NCBI GenBank assembly: GCA_012934845.2
Contig: WNNJ02001339.1
Span: 1 to 64,000, forward strand
Source of the DNA: Pomphorhynchus laevis
Taxonomy: Eukaryota > Acanthocephala > Palaeacanthocephala > Echinorhynchida > Pomphorhynchidae
Length of the DNA stretch: 64,000 bases
Direction of reading: 5' to 3'
The notes beneath the pieces were generated by a model. It made no database searches and had not been told where the DNA came from. It saw only the letters and a list, made by a program, of their open reading frames with translations. Positions 11,832-24,543 of this stretch are shown here, in pieces; position 1 is the stretch's first letter, and every line of letters starts with the position of its first letter. Made by a program: the position numbers and the translations under genes.

Positions 11832-12385
11832 TCATTAATATTACTATTAATATTAATCTGAGTAGTCATTTATTAATGCCCACTGCAGCCTTTCGACTTT
11901 GGGCTGATAGCAAAAGTTACAGGAATTACATAAATTGAAAGCAAAATATTTAAAATATAAATCACGACTATAATATTTATTTATAATATTAAATATTAAA
12001 TTAATATTAAATAATAATATTAATTATTATTAATTCATAATAATTAATTTATTTATTATTAATAAATAATAATTTATTTATTATTATGTTTTTTAAATAT
12101 GTTTTTTGTAATTATAATGTAATTATATTGTATCATGATAATTTAAGAACATGCAATTTCTTTGTTTTATGAAAAATTATGTATGAAAGGATATTATAAA
12201 AAATATTATATTAAATTAATATTAAATAATATTAATTATGATAAATTCATAATCATTAATATTACTATTAATATTAATCTGAGTAGTCATTTATTAATGC
12301 CCACTGCAGCCTTTCGACTTTGGGCTGATAGCAAAAGTTACAGGAATTACATAAATTGAAAGCAAAATATTTAAAATATAAATCT
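11832..12385. repeat. Direct repeat, two ~130-bp copies 421 bases apart
   Basis: A block with TTAATGCCCACTGCAGCC and TTTGGGCTGATAGCAAAAGT occurs at about 11830-11963 and again at about 12251-12385 with near identity. The rest of 11654-12480 is AT-rich with ATTAAT-type simple sequence and no gene. Confidence 0.8.
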
Positions 12386-12499
12386 TAATAAATTTATATA
12401 AATTTATAATATTAAATATTAAATTGTTATTAAATAATAATATTAATTATTATTAATTCATAATTATTAATATTATAATTAACATTATATTTTACGGAT

Positions 12500-14545
12500 A
12501 ATTAATCAGGTCGTTATCGTGCGAAGTCCGGCGAAGCAGAGAACGGTAGTAGACTATTCTGCAACTATCAACAAATTCACTCAATTGGACGCCTTCCATT
12601 TGCCACGGATAGATGATTTCATTGACAAACTATCACCATATAAAATGTTTAGCACTATTCATCTTGAAGGCTGCTTATTACCAAATTGCATTGCGCATAG
12701 ATGAGACATTTCACATCCTTCGAAGCTGACGGAAAGTTAAACGAATTCAAACGTATTTCCTTTGGCCTCACCAATGCGGTTGCCGCATTTCAGCGAATAA
12801 TGACTGATATAATCCTTTCAGAAAAATTAACAGATACATATGCATATCTCGATGATGTAGTTATTCAGGACGCACCACCGATGAACATCAACGAAATCTA
12901 GACAAATTTTTGGACACAACAAAAAAGTACGATAATGCATATCACGATGATGTAGTTATTGCAGGACACACTGCAGATGAACATCAACGAAATCTAGCCA
13001 AATTTTTGGACCCAACAAAAAAGTAAAATATTACACAGAATGAAAGTAAATGTTGCTTTCGATCTGCTCGCATACACATCTTGGGTTATGAAATTTTCGG
13101 TGGTTGTATTCGTCCCGATCCTGCAAGAGCTTCGCCGCTCATATCATTAATGTTTCCGAAAGATCACGCGGCTCTTAAGCGGGTTGTAGGAATGTTTGGG
13201 TATTACTCCACTTGGATTTACAAATGTTCTCAGTTGATTCGACCTTTGATGTCCACGTGTTTTCCTCCTGGTGAACAGTCTGTGAATACCTTTGAAGAAA
13301 TAAAACATCAAATATCAAAAGTCACTTTATCAAGCTTAGATTTCGATCTTTCATTTACCGAAAAAACTGATGCTAGCAATCAGACTATCGGAGCGTGTAT
13401 GTCTCAAAATGGCAAACCGGTAGCCTTTTCCACACTATCAAGGGATTTCGTTTGCTATCTAGATGGAAAATCAAGTACGCAATTGCGAATACTTCATGAA
13501 AGACTTTGCCATCCTGACGAGACTATGCTTTGGCGTTTTATACGTGCTAGAAATCTTCCATACTCTATTTCAGATGTTCATGATGTTATACGTAGTTGTT
13601 CAACTTGTGCTACTTTGAAGGCACAGTTTTTTCGGCCGCCTCTTACTAATCTAATCAAACCGTCGAAACTATTCCAGAGAGTTTCAACTGATTTTAAAGG
13701 CCCACTGCCATCCAATTATGGGAATCGTTACTTACTTACGGCAGTAGATTATACAGTCGGTTTCTATTTGCTTTTGCGTGTACAGATACATCTTCCGCAA
13801 CCACCGAGAAATGTTGGTTCAGATCTTCAACATATTTAGATATCCAGAGAATGTACATTGTGACAATGGTCCTTCATTTTCATTTAAACATTTCCAGACG
13901 TTTCTTTCTGACTTTGGAATTGTGCTAACGCATGCAACTCCTTACAATCCTAGATGCAAGAGCCAAGTGGAACGCTTAAGCGGAACATTATGGAAAACTA
14001 GTATACTTTGATTACACAGCCTGGGTCTTCAAGCGCACTGTTGGCAACAAGTCGTAGCAGAAAGTCTCAATGATATTTGTTCGCTTCTTTGTGTAAGCAC
14101 AAATAAAATTACTCAGTCGTTTTTTCAGTTTCTCTCGCAAATCATTTGACAGTTTTCAATGAAACCGTTCTTATTAGACGCTTTAACAAGTTGAACAAAT
14201 TCGAGTCGCATGTCGAAGAAGCGTCACTATTGTTCGGTAATCCACATTATGCTAGAGTCCGATTAGATGATGAACGAGAAACTTACATTTCTACACGTCG
14301 TCTAGCTCGACCGGCACATGATAAAACTAATACTGAACACATGAATGAGGATACACATTCGCCTCGAACGATCAACACTATGACCGACGAAGACTGCATC
14401 AAACAATGACGAGAGAGAAAATAACAACGAGTAGGATCAACACCAATCACAAGACTCAGTGCATGACAACGCAACGATCCCAAGTCAGATTTACAAAAGT
14501 AAAAAATCTCGAAACCCTCCACCATACCTTCGTGACTATGTGGTA
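12500..14545 (+). mobile_element. Ty3/Gypsy-type LTR retrotransposon fossil
   Basis: Parts in pol order are visible: RT (AYLDDVV box), the region after RT with GYEIFGGCIRPDPA and GMFGYYSTWI, RNase H-like SFTEKTDASNQTIGACMS, then integrase with a zinc-binding lead-in (LHERLCHPDETM, CSTC) and core pieces (STDFKGPLPS, CDNGPSF). No gag and no flanking LTR pair were recognised. The element is a broken, partial, clearly old copy with several breaks. Confidence 0.85.
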
Positions 14546-14756
14546 AGGGGGTGAATATCGTGATACTTTACATATTGAAAACATATGAACCTTACTGTAT
14601 TTGTATTCTAGATATTTGAGTAAAGCCTGTCAAATTTTGGTTCTAATTGGTGGTACATATACATAACCACAAAATATTATTAAAAATTTATTTAAACTGT
14701 TAAGCGGAAATTTTTTATGGATAATAAACAATATGCTTTGTATTAGAATTAAGTAC

Positions 14757-15000
14757 ACTAAATAATCAAATTGCATCAGAGGAAATACGTCATTAGCATG
14801 TATTTGGTCCCGCTGCTATGTTGGGTCGAGGAATACGGGTTTAAACCTGATAACATAGCAATTCTTTCTGACGGCCTTTAGTCCTTATATTTATAAATCG
14901 TCTGTTATTTATTAATCAATTCATAAAAATTGACTTTTATTTTAAATTTTTGTTATAAATTTTAACTTGATGCAAATATAAATTGTAAAAAATCCTATAT
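14757..15000 (-). repeat. Inverted single copy of the 477-bp repeat edge
   Basis: CATCAGAGGAAATACGTCAT, CTGCTATGTTG, AACCTGATAACATAGCA and TGTTATTTATTAATCAATTC follow the reverse complement of the right end of the 8491-9740 block, at roughly three-quarters identity. No RT coding sequence is attached. It shows that the repeat is dispersed, not only tandem. Confidence 0.7.
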
Positions 15001-15059
15001 AATTATTTATTATTTACCTTTATTTTTGATTTATATATCGTATAAAATACGTAGACTCA

Positions 15060-15310
15060 GTCATCGGATCATGTTTGTTCTACTGACAAGTTATTACTGA
15101 CATGTAGACTTTGTTTTCCCGGAAATATAACCTCTGTTAAAAATACTGAAACTATTATATATAAAATACGTAAACTCAGTTATCTGATTGATTAACCTTA
15201 AAGATTGTCCCCTAGTGTGATAGCTGCATAACAAAGTAAAGAGATTCTTAAGTCTCTTTGCTCCAAAGCCATTCACAAATATCTTAAGTCAACAGGATAT
15301 ATTCAACTAT
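15060..15310 (-). mobile_element. Possible LINE 3'-tail scrap
   Basis: The - strand reads SYHTRGQSLRLINQ and, after a gap, FNRGYI. This loosely resembles the RGHSLRL...R stretch near the C-terminus of CR1-group proteins. It is too short and degenerate to be sure. A related short duplication (AAAATACGTAGACTCAGT / AAAATACGTAAACTCAGT) is present. Confidence 0.3.
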
Positions 15311-15554
15311 CTTAATTGTCCTACGATATCTTAATGACGTCTAATTCAAAGATTTCATTCTGTCTTCTTAAGATAACGATGATAAACCTACTAATTTCTG
15401 TGATTCCGCTCTCAACACTTTCTATTCGGCGAGATTCTGTTAATGTTTATGGAAAACTAACAGGAAGGCCGTATCCAATGACCGACAAAATAAAACACAA
15501 ATATTTTCCTAAATGCATCGTGACTAAATGACTGGAATGGTCTTCTAAGCAACA

Positions 15555-16640
15555 TCAGTAATACGAATGCTCGTATTGAGGTTTGCGGCTAGTATTAGCC
15601 GCAGACCTCGAATGCAACGAAATTATCGCTCCAAGATCTCTGTACTTTAATACCTTTGGTATATTTATTGAGTTCAGATCATATGAAGATGAAACATATA
15701 ATTCAATTGTGAGATGTGCACAATTCGTTGGATTATTAGAAAGAAAATTTGTATTGGACCATCTCAATAAGGTGTTTATATCTGACTGCAAAACGTTAAC
15801 ATCATCTGTACTAGCAATCTTACTCCAAATCTTTACATCATCCGCAAACAACAATATTAGATTAAATAGCTTCAGGAAGATCATAAATAAAGAGCACAAA
15901 TATAAACGGTGAGGTTACTGCAACCTGGGGAACACCAACTAATATATTTCGAGCTTTGAAAATAGCCGACCTTACCCGTACCCTTTACGACTAATCCGAT
16001 AAATAATCGGTAATCCAAGAGAAATATTTCATGTATACAAAGGCTTCATAGTTTTTGTATAAGAAAATGATACGGTACTGTTTCAAATGCACAAGAAAAG
16101 CCAACAGATATAACGTCCGTTTGTATCTTTCTATCAAATGGAGATTTTCATGACTTTACAAGCGATACAAGTTAATGCTACTGGTTTGTAATTGGTGCAA
16201 ATATGTTGTTCACCTTTCTTGAATATTGAAATAACTACGTACTGTATCAACCGCGAATGAGTATAATCCTGACAAAGTGAGCATTGATAGATATTATATG
16301 GTAGTTTAGCAGTAAGATCTTCAAACATCTTCAGGAATATGACTAGAATCCAATCCGAATCAGCTGCAGTGGATGATTTTAAACGATTAAGTGAATTATA
16401 TACGTCATTGATAAAAGGGAGGCGGAGCTTCATTTGTGTCAATACATCATACACATTTGAATTACAATTACTATATTTTATAGAAATTTCAGGACACTGG
16501 CAAACATAACGTGAAAACTCATCTGCTAGCAATTCTGCCTTAGATAACTCATCAGAGACTACATATTAGAATTATCTATCAAAACTGTTAATATATGATC
16601 ACCTTTGGTCATTTTACGAACATCGGAGGAAAATACCTAG
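15555..16640 (-). mobile_element. CR1-group LINE reverse transcriptase relic
   Basis: The - strand, from about 16532, reads VYNSLNRLKSSTAADSDWI and VISIFKKGEQHICTNYKPVA, the lead-in of CR1-group RTs. A decayed VGFSCAFETVPYHFL motif A, a GVPQ motif and LLFADDVKIW (active site FADD) follow, ending near 15555. The reading frame changes several times. Endonuclease and 3' end are missing. It is related to the two fragments just downstream. Confidence 0.8.
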
Positions 16641-16804
16641 GATTGTGATTACATCATTGACTAATTACTCAAAATTATGACGTTTGACCCTTTTTATTGT
16701 GGTACACTTAAATGTGAGCTGTTTTGACCGCTCATAGATAACTACAATAGAAAAAATCAAAATGAAAAAAGCACACAAATATATAATAAAAATGCACACT
16801 AGTA

Positions 16805-17460
16805 ATCTTTGTCGCAGAAACGATTAACACCACGGGTAGTTCACCAACAAAGGAGTACGTTTGCTAATCATCCAACGCATAAGCTGTACTTTGAATGATT
16901 TAGCATCGGATTTGCCCACGATGCTATCAGGAAGACTATTTCATGCTTTGATCGCTCGATGTGAAAGTCGGAAATGTGTTGGGCATCTTCCGTGACTCAA
17001 AATTACCAATTTTTGGAATGTCCTCTACTTTACATTCTCTTATTAAACACTATACAATCCGAAAGATACACCTCAACTTGATGAATAATACGATGCATAG
17101 CCAGGAGATCGTACATTATCAACCTCGCGTATACTAAAACTAAACTGCTTAAGCGAGAATGATAGGAAAGATGTCGCACATATGGGCGCAATTTCGGATA
17201 GCGACGGGATACGCTCTCAAAATCGTCAATTTCTCTACGTGTACAAGGAAAGACCGCCGGATGAACATATTCAATCACCGGTATCATCAGCGCATTGTAC
17301 AAGAAAACAGCACAAGACTGAGTCAAGTTTCTAAAACAGTTCTTTATAATGTAACGCACTTTCCGAGAATTGTTACAAATTCTATCGGTGTTCGCGCGTG
17401 TCTTTAAATTCGTCTGCGCCATTATACCAAGATCTTTGGTGGTAGCACTATTCGAAAATT
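16805..17460 (-). mobile_element. CR1-group LINE 3' fragment, copy 1
   Basis: The - strand carries TNLKTRANTDRICNNSRKV, RYIIKNCFRNLTQSC and ALMIPVIEYVHPAVFP, the region after the RT active site, then a decayed C-terminus. About 85 per cent of the sequence recurs at 17511-18045, so this and the next feature are two copies of one family in the same orientation, nearly head to tail. Confidence 0.8.
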
Positions 17461-17510
17461 GTAAAAAAGCATGCAGCTTTTAGTCGTTTTTTCCTGTTTG
17501 TGTTGTCTTC

Positions 17511-18600
17511 GTCGCAGAAACGATTAACACATCGGGTAGTTCACAAACCAAAAAGTACGTTCGCAACTCATCCAACACAAATTGTACCTTGAATGATTTA
17601 GCATAGGATATGTCAACGATGTTATCAGGAAGACTATTCCACGCGTCGATCGCTAAATGTGAAAGTCGAAATGAGATGGGCATCTTCGGTGACTCAAAAC
17701 TTCGGAATGTCATCTACTTCCCATTCTCTTATTATACATTTTACAATCCGAAGGATACGCCTTAACTTGATGAACAATACGATGCATAGCAGGAGATCAT
17801 ATAAACCTAAACTGCTTAGGAAAGAATGATGGGAAAGATGTCGCAAATTTGCGCACAATTTTGAAAAGCGACTGACGGGATATGCTCTCCAAATTCTCAC
17901 TTTTTATATTGTACAAATACATAGCAAAAGACGGAGTTAACTTCATAAAACAGTTCTTTATAATGTAACACACTTTCCGAGAATTGTTACAAATTCTATC
18001 GGTGTTCGCGCGTGTCTTTAAATTCGTCTGCACCATTATACCAAGATCTTTGGTGATAGCAGTAATCGTAATGATCTCGTCAACGAGATAATATTTATGG
18101 CACACGTTGCTACGACCAAACCTCATATAATCGCATTTTTGTATTTAAAATATTTCCTGTTATTATGGACGAACGATGAACAAGGTTCAACATGTCCTGA
18201 AAAACTTTACTATCTTTGAGATCTTTAATCACCTTCCGCATTTTTATGGTATCGGCCAATACAAGAATCTTACAACTTATTAGCGAGTTCAATAGCTGAT
18301 TGACAAGGACATTAAATAACAATGGGACTAGAACAGATCCCTGGGGGACTTAGTAGTATAAGTACGAGAAGAAGACAGACACCATCCGACTCTAACTCTA
18401 AATGATCTCATCTGAAGAAAATCTTTGATCCAGTAAAAAATATCGAGTCAGCATTGTAATTATCAAGAACAGCTAGCAACATCCGATGCGAAATTTTATC
18501 AAACGCTCGACTGAAGTCTAGAAATACTGCGTCAACGCAATAACCTTCAGCAACATGCTCAATCCAATCTTCACGAGCGCATAATAAGAATTGTTACTTA
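17511..18600 (-). mobile_element. CR1-group LINE 3' half, copy 2
   Basis: On the - strand this longer copy starts in decayed RT sequence (LVNQLLNSLISCKILVLADT), continues MRFGRSNVCHKYYLVDEI, TKDLGIMVQTNLKTRANTDR, and ends with SFRLSHLAIDAWNSLPDNIV, the usual C-terminal WN.LP box. It belongs to the same family as the + strand copy at 21926-22840. Broken by several frame changes. Confidence 0.8.
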
Positions 18601-19585
18601 AATGACCAACACGAAATACGGCTATAGGTCGAACTGTATAAACCACTAATGTATAATGTTCCAAAATTACAATCCTCATGTCTCTTAATCGACGAATGTC
18701 ATCGTCTAATAAATCTAGAAATCATTCGAAGTTGATTCTTAAACTTTCGTAACAACAACGCTTCTATATTTTCATGCGGAATTGCCGTGTACAGTTCATA
18801 TTATTTTCTGTAGTTGATTGCCAATTTGAGTTTGTGAGCACTCGGTAATTATGCGCATAACTATAAGCCTGTTTAAAATCATGATCCGATACGTAATTGG
18901 CAAGCTACTTATTAACAACAAGCTGTGGGTAAGCAGTAGATTCTGTAGTAAATTGGACAAATGTTCGAATGCATCACCAACGTCACTGCACTTGAGATTT
19001 AATAAATCCCCCTTGAAACTTCAACAGCAACATTCATTGATGGATGAACAGTTGAAGAATTGGTGTCCGAATGATTGTTTGTGTAAGCAGTTGAGCTGTT
19101 TGTTGTCGATGCATTTAGATCGAAATTCAGAGACAGCTTTGAATTCTTCCAGTAATCCGAACATAGCATATTCACATCTTGATCCGTATCTAAATTACTA
19201 AAATCTTTTATCCTGATTCAGATTTGTCAATATACACTTTAATATTATTTGGAGACTAACTTATCGAATTCATGTTAATTATCGAATCAAATATATTAAT
19301 GTTTGTGCTCGAGTTTAAGGGGAACGAAGTTTGTGGCACATTCTTTAACTGATGATCTATAACCATTTAAGTAGGCATGCTGGTTTACTTCATACAACAA
19401 TCTTAAGTCTCCTTGACATCAATACCATTAGATCCGTTTGATCTGGAAATAATAGTGTAATAGAAGTTGCTGAAGTAGAAGGTCATAGCGATGAATAAGA
19501 ATCTATATCTTTAATAAATATATTTTGGTTGGACAATTGTAAATTTTGGGCTGAAATTCGTGAGACGTTACTAGCAGCTAAAAGA
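18601..19585. other. No gene recognised
   Basis: Moderately AT-rich sequence. A 116-codon frame at 18851-19201 (+) has ordinary composition but no recognisable motif, upstream signals or neighbours. It is more likely repeat-derived or chance. Confidence 0.4.
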
Positions 19586-19589
19586 CAAT

Positions 19590-20660
19590 CCATATCCAAG
19601 TCAGGTCCCCTGCTTTTCTCTCTTTTACTTGGCGATATATCTCCGTTTATCAAACCTTACTCCTTAAAGGTCATGCAATACGCCGATGACATCCTCATAT
19701 ATGCTCATGCACCCGCCCATCGCATACACGATATCCCAACTTCTGCCTCAAACTGTCTTTCTTCTATCTACAAACGTCTCTCATATTCGTCTCGTTCTAA
19801 ACCTAGACAAATCCAAAATAATATGGATCCTCCCCCGTCAACCTAACATATCTCTTCCCCTGTATATTTTGTCTCATCAATCATAACCATAATCCACAAT
19901 CTCACTTTGTTTCCCTTAAACCATTCGTCCGTGATAAGGTTCGCTCGTCTAACTTAATTACATCCGTCGTATAGCCCTCTATCAACTTCCGTTCCTGTAT
20001 GTCTGCATCATACTTTGACCACAAAGTATACCACCACGTCATACATCGATTACTGCATCATCCTTTTCACCTATTCTGACATCCGTCGTATAGCCCTCTA
20101 TCAACTTCCGTTCCTGTATGTCTGCATCATACTTTGACCACAAAGTATACCACCACGTCATACATCGATTACTGCATCATCCTTTTCACCTATTCTCCAA
20201 AATCCATCATCCTATACAACGCATCATCAACTCCACCGTTCGTGTGCTCATACGTCTCCGTCGCTTTGACCACACATCCACATATTTTACCCAACTCTCC
20301 TGGCCCACCATCCACATTTGCATACAACTAAACCTTCTCGTAAATGTTCGTCTCATCGATGTCGGATCCCCATCGTTCATCAACCTTACTTTATTAGACG
20401 ACACTCTCCTCACCTTTTTATCGCTGCGTTCCCGTCATTCCCTCTTAATCCACGTTCCGAATTACTCTAACAACTACGTTCTCTGATCTTTCCTCGTCTC
20501 CGCCCTTCGCCTGGAATCAACTCTCTCGACTTCCACCGCACTCCCTCTTTTATCACATTCAAATACCTCCTTTGTTCCCACCTTCTAGACACATTATTTA
20601 GACTTTTGTTTGTTCTTTTTCTTCGTGGTCACGTAAGCCTTCACCAGCACGCATTTGCCA
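19590..20660 (+). mobile_element. L2-like LINE fragment (subfamily B)
   Basis: Reads GPLLFSLLLGDISPFIKPYS and VMQYADDILIYAHAPAHRIH (RT active site YADD), then a decayed C-terminal half, ending with GCATTTGCCA and an AATAAA-like tail near 20650. It shares the HAPAHRIHDI variant with the copy at 50355-51972. A 119-bp segment is tandemly duplicated (19961-20079 and 20080-20198). 5'-truncated within RT. Confidence 0.85.
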
Positions 20661-20792
20661 TGTAAAAATAAATCAATTTTTTATAAACCAAGAATAGTCA
20701 GTATATTTTTAAGTATTAGTTCATAATCGTTTTAAGAGATAATATGTCAAGCATCGCAATAATTGACTTAACATGATTGACATGACAATGAT

Positions 20793-20863
20793 GTTATGAT
20801 AATCATCACATATTATGGTAATTCTTAGAATTTCATTATTTAATGTAATATATTTAATATTAT
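20793..20863 (-). mobile_element. YIDD-box RT element, downstream half of a split copy
   Basis: TTCTTAGAATTTCATTATTT matches the RT relic near 9950 and stops at TTTAATATTAT, where a LINE fragment interrupts it. The other half resumes at 21698. Confidence 0.7.
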
Positions 20864-21697
20864 TATAATTGACAACAAATTGAGCCGAGGCTCTTTACAA
20901 GTTGCTTCAAAAATAAAAAGAATAAAAAGAATAAGAGTCGTTTTGTCCCTCCCTCATCAGATGAACTACTGAAAATCCCACCGTTGTCTTGAGAAGGAAG
21001 GGTCATCATCCAGTAGGGCGCAAAAACTTGAAGCAGTAAATGACAAAACGGTCGCACTCTGAAGCGAATTCCAAGATCGTACGACTCGTTTGGCAAAGCA
21101 GAAAACTGCATGCATGTACCTTTGTGTTTTCAGCATCAGTGGGTGTCCGCGAAGAGAAGGTTGACCTCTCAGTTGCAGTAGATGTGACAGTGGATGATCT
21201 TTAGTATGCAGAATTTTCCAAACAAGAGAGATATCTCGCTTGTCACGGATATATCGCAGACAAGGCATATTTAATATCTGGAGGCGTTTCGCGTAGCCAA
21301 AAATATGCAGCCCTGAGACTAATTTAGTTGTTGATCTGAACACTTTCTCCAATGCACGACGCTCATAAGTAGTTTCGGGATAACAAGCTGGCGATGCGTA
21401 TAAGATATGGCTCAAGAAAAACGCATTTGCTAAGGTATGGTAACATAACGGATCTATGCCTATCAGAGCTCGACAAGTATGTCCTATTAAGCGTTTTGTG
21501 ATGCAACACACGTAGTCTGAATGCTTTCGAGTGGATAAGTCAGCACAAACCCAAACTCCCAAATCTTTATATGAGTGGTTCTTTCGATACTAATTGAACC
21601 AAACTAGTACTCACCTCCAAGATGATCGCATGATCTTCGTGATATACGCATGCATGTACATTTAGCGGAATTGATCCTCAAGTGATTTCGTATAGAC
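20864..21697 (-). mobile_element. CR1-group LINE 3' fragment inserted into the YIDD-box RT copy
   Basis: The - strand encodes a 198-codon C-terminal piece (21562-20966): CCITKRLIGHTCRALIGIDP, FLSHILYASPACYPETTYER, RGQPSLRGHPLMLKTQ and RVVRSWNSLQ. The element interrupts one RT-relic copy, and TAATATTAT is found on both sides (20855-20863 and 21698-21706), a good 9-bp target-site duplication. The family is close to the fragment at 31015-31870 (LQLRQSAFLRGHSLTL). Confidence 0.85.
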
Positions 21698-21925
21698 TAA
21701 TATTATATGGTATAACTAAATGCTCATGTAAAAAAATGTTTCTTGTTAATTTAAATGTCATCTTTTCGCTATAAAGTAGCAGTAGTTTTAATTGATGTTA
21801 ATTTAATGTTAATATCTAGATATATACTTTATCATTGATATTGGTTTTTATTAAGAATACGGCTACCTGGATAAATTGTTCGCTTATTGAATAACATTTA
21901 TTAGAGTTAAATACACATATTTAAG
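21698..21925 (-). mobile_element. YIDD-box RT element, upstream half of a split copy
   Basis: TATTATATGGTATAACTAAA, TGCTCATGTAAAAAAATGTT and TTGATATTGGTTTTTATTAA match 9980-10190 at about 85-90 per cent. With the scrap ending at 20863 it makes one copy cut by the CR1-group fragment. Confidence 0.75.
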
Positions 21926-22840
21926 ATGTATGTAAGATGTTAGAGCGCATATTGCATCGGTGATTACTATCCTATCTTGAATCATCGAACTTGTTAGATA
22001 ATTCGCAACATGGTTTTCGTCCTGGACGTTCTTGCATGCCTAATCTTTTATGTGCACGCTAAGCATAGGTTGATGCAGTTGTGCAGGGTAATGCTGTTGA
22101 TGTCGTGTATTTCGACTTCAGCCGGGCCTTTGATAAGGTTCCCCACAATATGTTAATTGGGGCTCTTGCAAATTACGAAATTGAAATTCCTATTATTCGA
22201 TGGATTCACGCTTTCCTATCTGATCGTTCTTTCAGAGTTCGAGTTCGAAATTGTCTATCTAGACCGTCAAATTTATCAATGGGTGTTACTCAGGGATCGG
22301 TGTCGGGTCCATTATTATTCGTGATATTTCTGAATAGTTTGCTACGCTCTCTAAAATGTAAAAAATTAGCATTCGCGGATGATCTTAAAATATGGAATGT
22401 CATTACATGCTATGCTGATATGCAACACTTACAAAATGACATAAATATCGTTAATAGTTGGAGCGAACTGACCGGAATCATGATTAACATTACTAAACGT
22501 GTCCACCTCAGATTTGGTCGTAGTGATTTACCAAATGATTATTCTGTTTGCGGTAAGATTATTCCCACAAATTCGTATACAAAGGATCTTGGGATAATTG
22601 TTCAGAATTCGTTTAAAACCGGCCTCAATACTGAAAATATATACAACATGTCGAGGAAAAGTATTTTCATGATCAAAAATACCTTTAGTTCGCTTCAACC
22701 GTCTCAGTTCTCCCTATTATATAAAGCGTTGATCAGGCCAATCATTGATTATGCTTCGCCGGCGATTTTACCTTCTACATATAGTGAAATAAACCAATTA
22801 TTACAGCAGCAGCAAAAGAGCATAGAGATCGTATAGGCTG
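21926..22840 (+). mobile_element. CR1-group LINE RT fragment
   Basis: A 251-codon frame (22081-22833) shows VDVVYFDFSRAFDKVPH (motif A), GVTQGSVSGPLLFVIFLNSL (motif B region), KKLAFADDLKIW (active site FADD), TKDLGIIVQNSFKTGLN and LIRPIIDYASPAILPS. Upstream, 21926-22080 continues the domain with SQHGFRPGRSC. The fragment stops before the WN.LP tail. Of the LINE pieces here it is among the better preserved, but it lacks both ends. Confidence 0.85.
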
Positions 22841-22879
22841 GGTACAGGGTAAAAAAAACAAATATTAATGAAAATCTGA

Positions 22880-24440
22880 TTGTTCTAAGTTAGTACATAC
22901 TTCAGACTTTTCTTGAAGGACAAAATACTGGAAGCCGAAACCACTTGACTTAATAGCTTATTCCAGCTTTTCCACGTTCGGTTGATAATTGTGCTAAATC
23001 TTCTTCGTGGATGAATGTGGGTCTTTAACGTGAGATAATGTCCCCTCAATCTGTATGAATTTTGAAGTTCGAACAGTTTACGACAAACATGTTCCCTCTG
23101 CCCTTTATGAACATTAAGCGTTGTCCACACAAACATTAAATCAGAGGACTTTAAAGATTTCTTCACTGTGGTTACACCAAGTGCGTGTAGTCGAAAAATA
23201 AATGAGAGCTTGCATTGGTTGGGTACAAGATGTGTTGCCTTGCGTAATATGGATTTGTACAGGTTCATCTCTGTCGTAGTTTGAGGGTGGCAGGCAGGTG
23301 AAGCGTATCTCATTAAAGATAAGACATAAGTATTGTAAATTAACTTAAAACTGGATGCGTCAAGCTGGCCAATGGTCCTTCTAATAACTCCTAAAATTCG
23401 ACGGCATTTAGCAACTGTGTGATTGGTATGTAAGATGGTCGATATGCTACTATTTACGATCACTCCAAGGTCTTGAAATTGGGGAACTGCTTCAATTTCT
23501 CTTCCGTTAATGGTATATGACGAATTGATGTGTAGATGTCCGATGCGCATGTTTTGACTTATCATGGTTTTATACCAGTCCCCGTTGATTACACCAGAAC
23601 TTAATATTATCAATGTCTCATTGGAGTATCATTGGATCTCGGTTATCGATTATTGATTACCAAATATTCAAGTCGTTGGCATATAAACTACATGGACTCG
23701 AAATAGCTGTAGTAAGCTCGTTGATGTAAATAATGAAGAGCAATGGACTGAGTACCGCTCCCTGAGGAACACCGCGTCCATGAGTTATTGTCTTTGACAT
23801 ATGTTTATTAGCCAATACAGTAATCTTTCGATTTCTTAGGAAGGAGTTAATCCAATTTAGGAGGGTTCCTCTGATGCCGTACAGTTCAAGTGTAATAAGG
23901 AGGACATCATAGTATATCCGATCAAATGCTTTGCCGAGGTCGAAAAACAAAACATCAACACTAACTCCAGCCTCGGCATATCTAGTCCAATCACTTCTCG
24001 CAAGTACGAGGTTTGTGACTGTAGATCTTCCTGGGAGGAAACCATTCTGGTTGTCGCAGAGTACTTGGTTCACTTTTAGGTGCCCGATGATTCGTTTAAA
24101 AAGCTATTTCTCTAGCACTTTACAAGCAACGCAGGTAAGGCTTATCGGCCAATAGTTGCTTGCTAGATTACGGTCGCCTTTTTGTTTAGAGGTAGGATTG
24201 TAGAACATTTCCAATCTGATGGTATACAGCCTGTTGACAAGGAGAAATCGAATATGGTGTGTAAAGGTTCATATATTACCGGTGCAAGTTCCCGAAGAAG
24301 AATTGGAGGAATATTGTCTGGTCTTGTCGCAATTGATCGTAGTAGCTTTAGAAGTTCGTTAAGTACATCGAATTTATCAAATGGAGTAAATTCGTAACAC
24401 GGATATTGAGGTTGGAGACTCGGTGGCAATACCGACAGGT
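22880..24440 (-). mobile_element. CR1-group LINE (element A), RT and 3' part
   Basis: Read on the - strand from 24440: LRSIATRPDNIPPILLRELA, CDNQNGFLPGRSTVTNLVL, VDVLFFDLGKAFDRI (motif A), RGVPQGAVLSPLLFIIYINE, LYANDLNIW (YAND in place of YADD), QFQDLGVIVNSSISTILHTN, LMRYASPACHPQTT, LRGHYLTLKTH and RTWKSWNKLL. It continues the element whose 5' half lies at 28877-30690; a full L2-like LINE sits between. Several frame changes make it inactive. Confidence 0.85.
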
Positions 24441-24480
24441 AGGACTCTCTAATAATACAAATTTATTTAATGTGGCAAAT

Positions 24481-24497
24481 GCGTACAAGCTGTACGC
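24481..24497 (-). promoter_or_regulatory. 3'-terminal stem-loop of L2-like LINE copy A
   Basis: Read on the - strand: GCGTACA-GCT-TGTACGC, a perfect 7-bp stem with a 3-base loop, directly followed by ATTTGCCACATTAAA. The same structure sits at the 3' end of the other copies. RT recognition of a 3' RNA hairpin is known for several LINEs; here it is an inference. Confidence 0.65.
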
Positions 24498-24543
24498 TTA
24501 CAAGTCCACAAACAAAAATGAAAAAGTCAAGTAGATAAATTGT

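Noticed and set aside
12500-14545. LTR pair flanking the Gypsy-type fossil
   Set aside because: I compared flanking AT-rich sequence by eye and saw no convincing direct repeat; the duplication at 11832-12385 lies wholly on one side.
15583-15912. 109-codon + strand frame
   Set aside because: Antisense shadow of the FADD-box RT fragment on the - strand.
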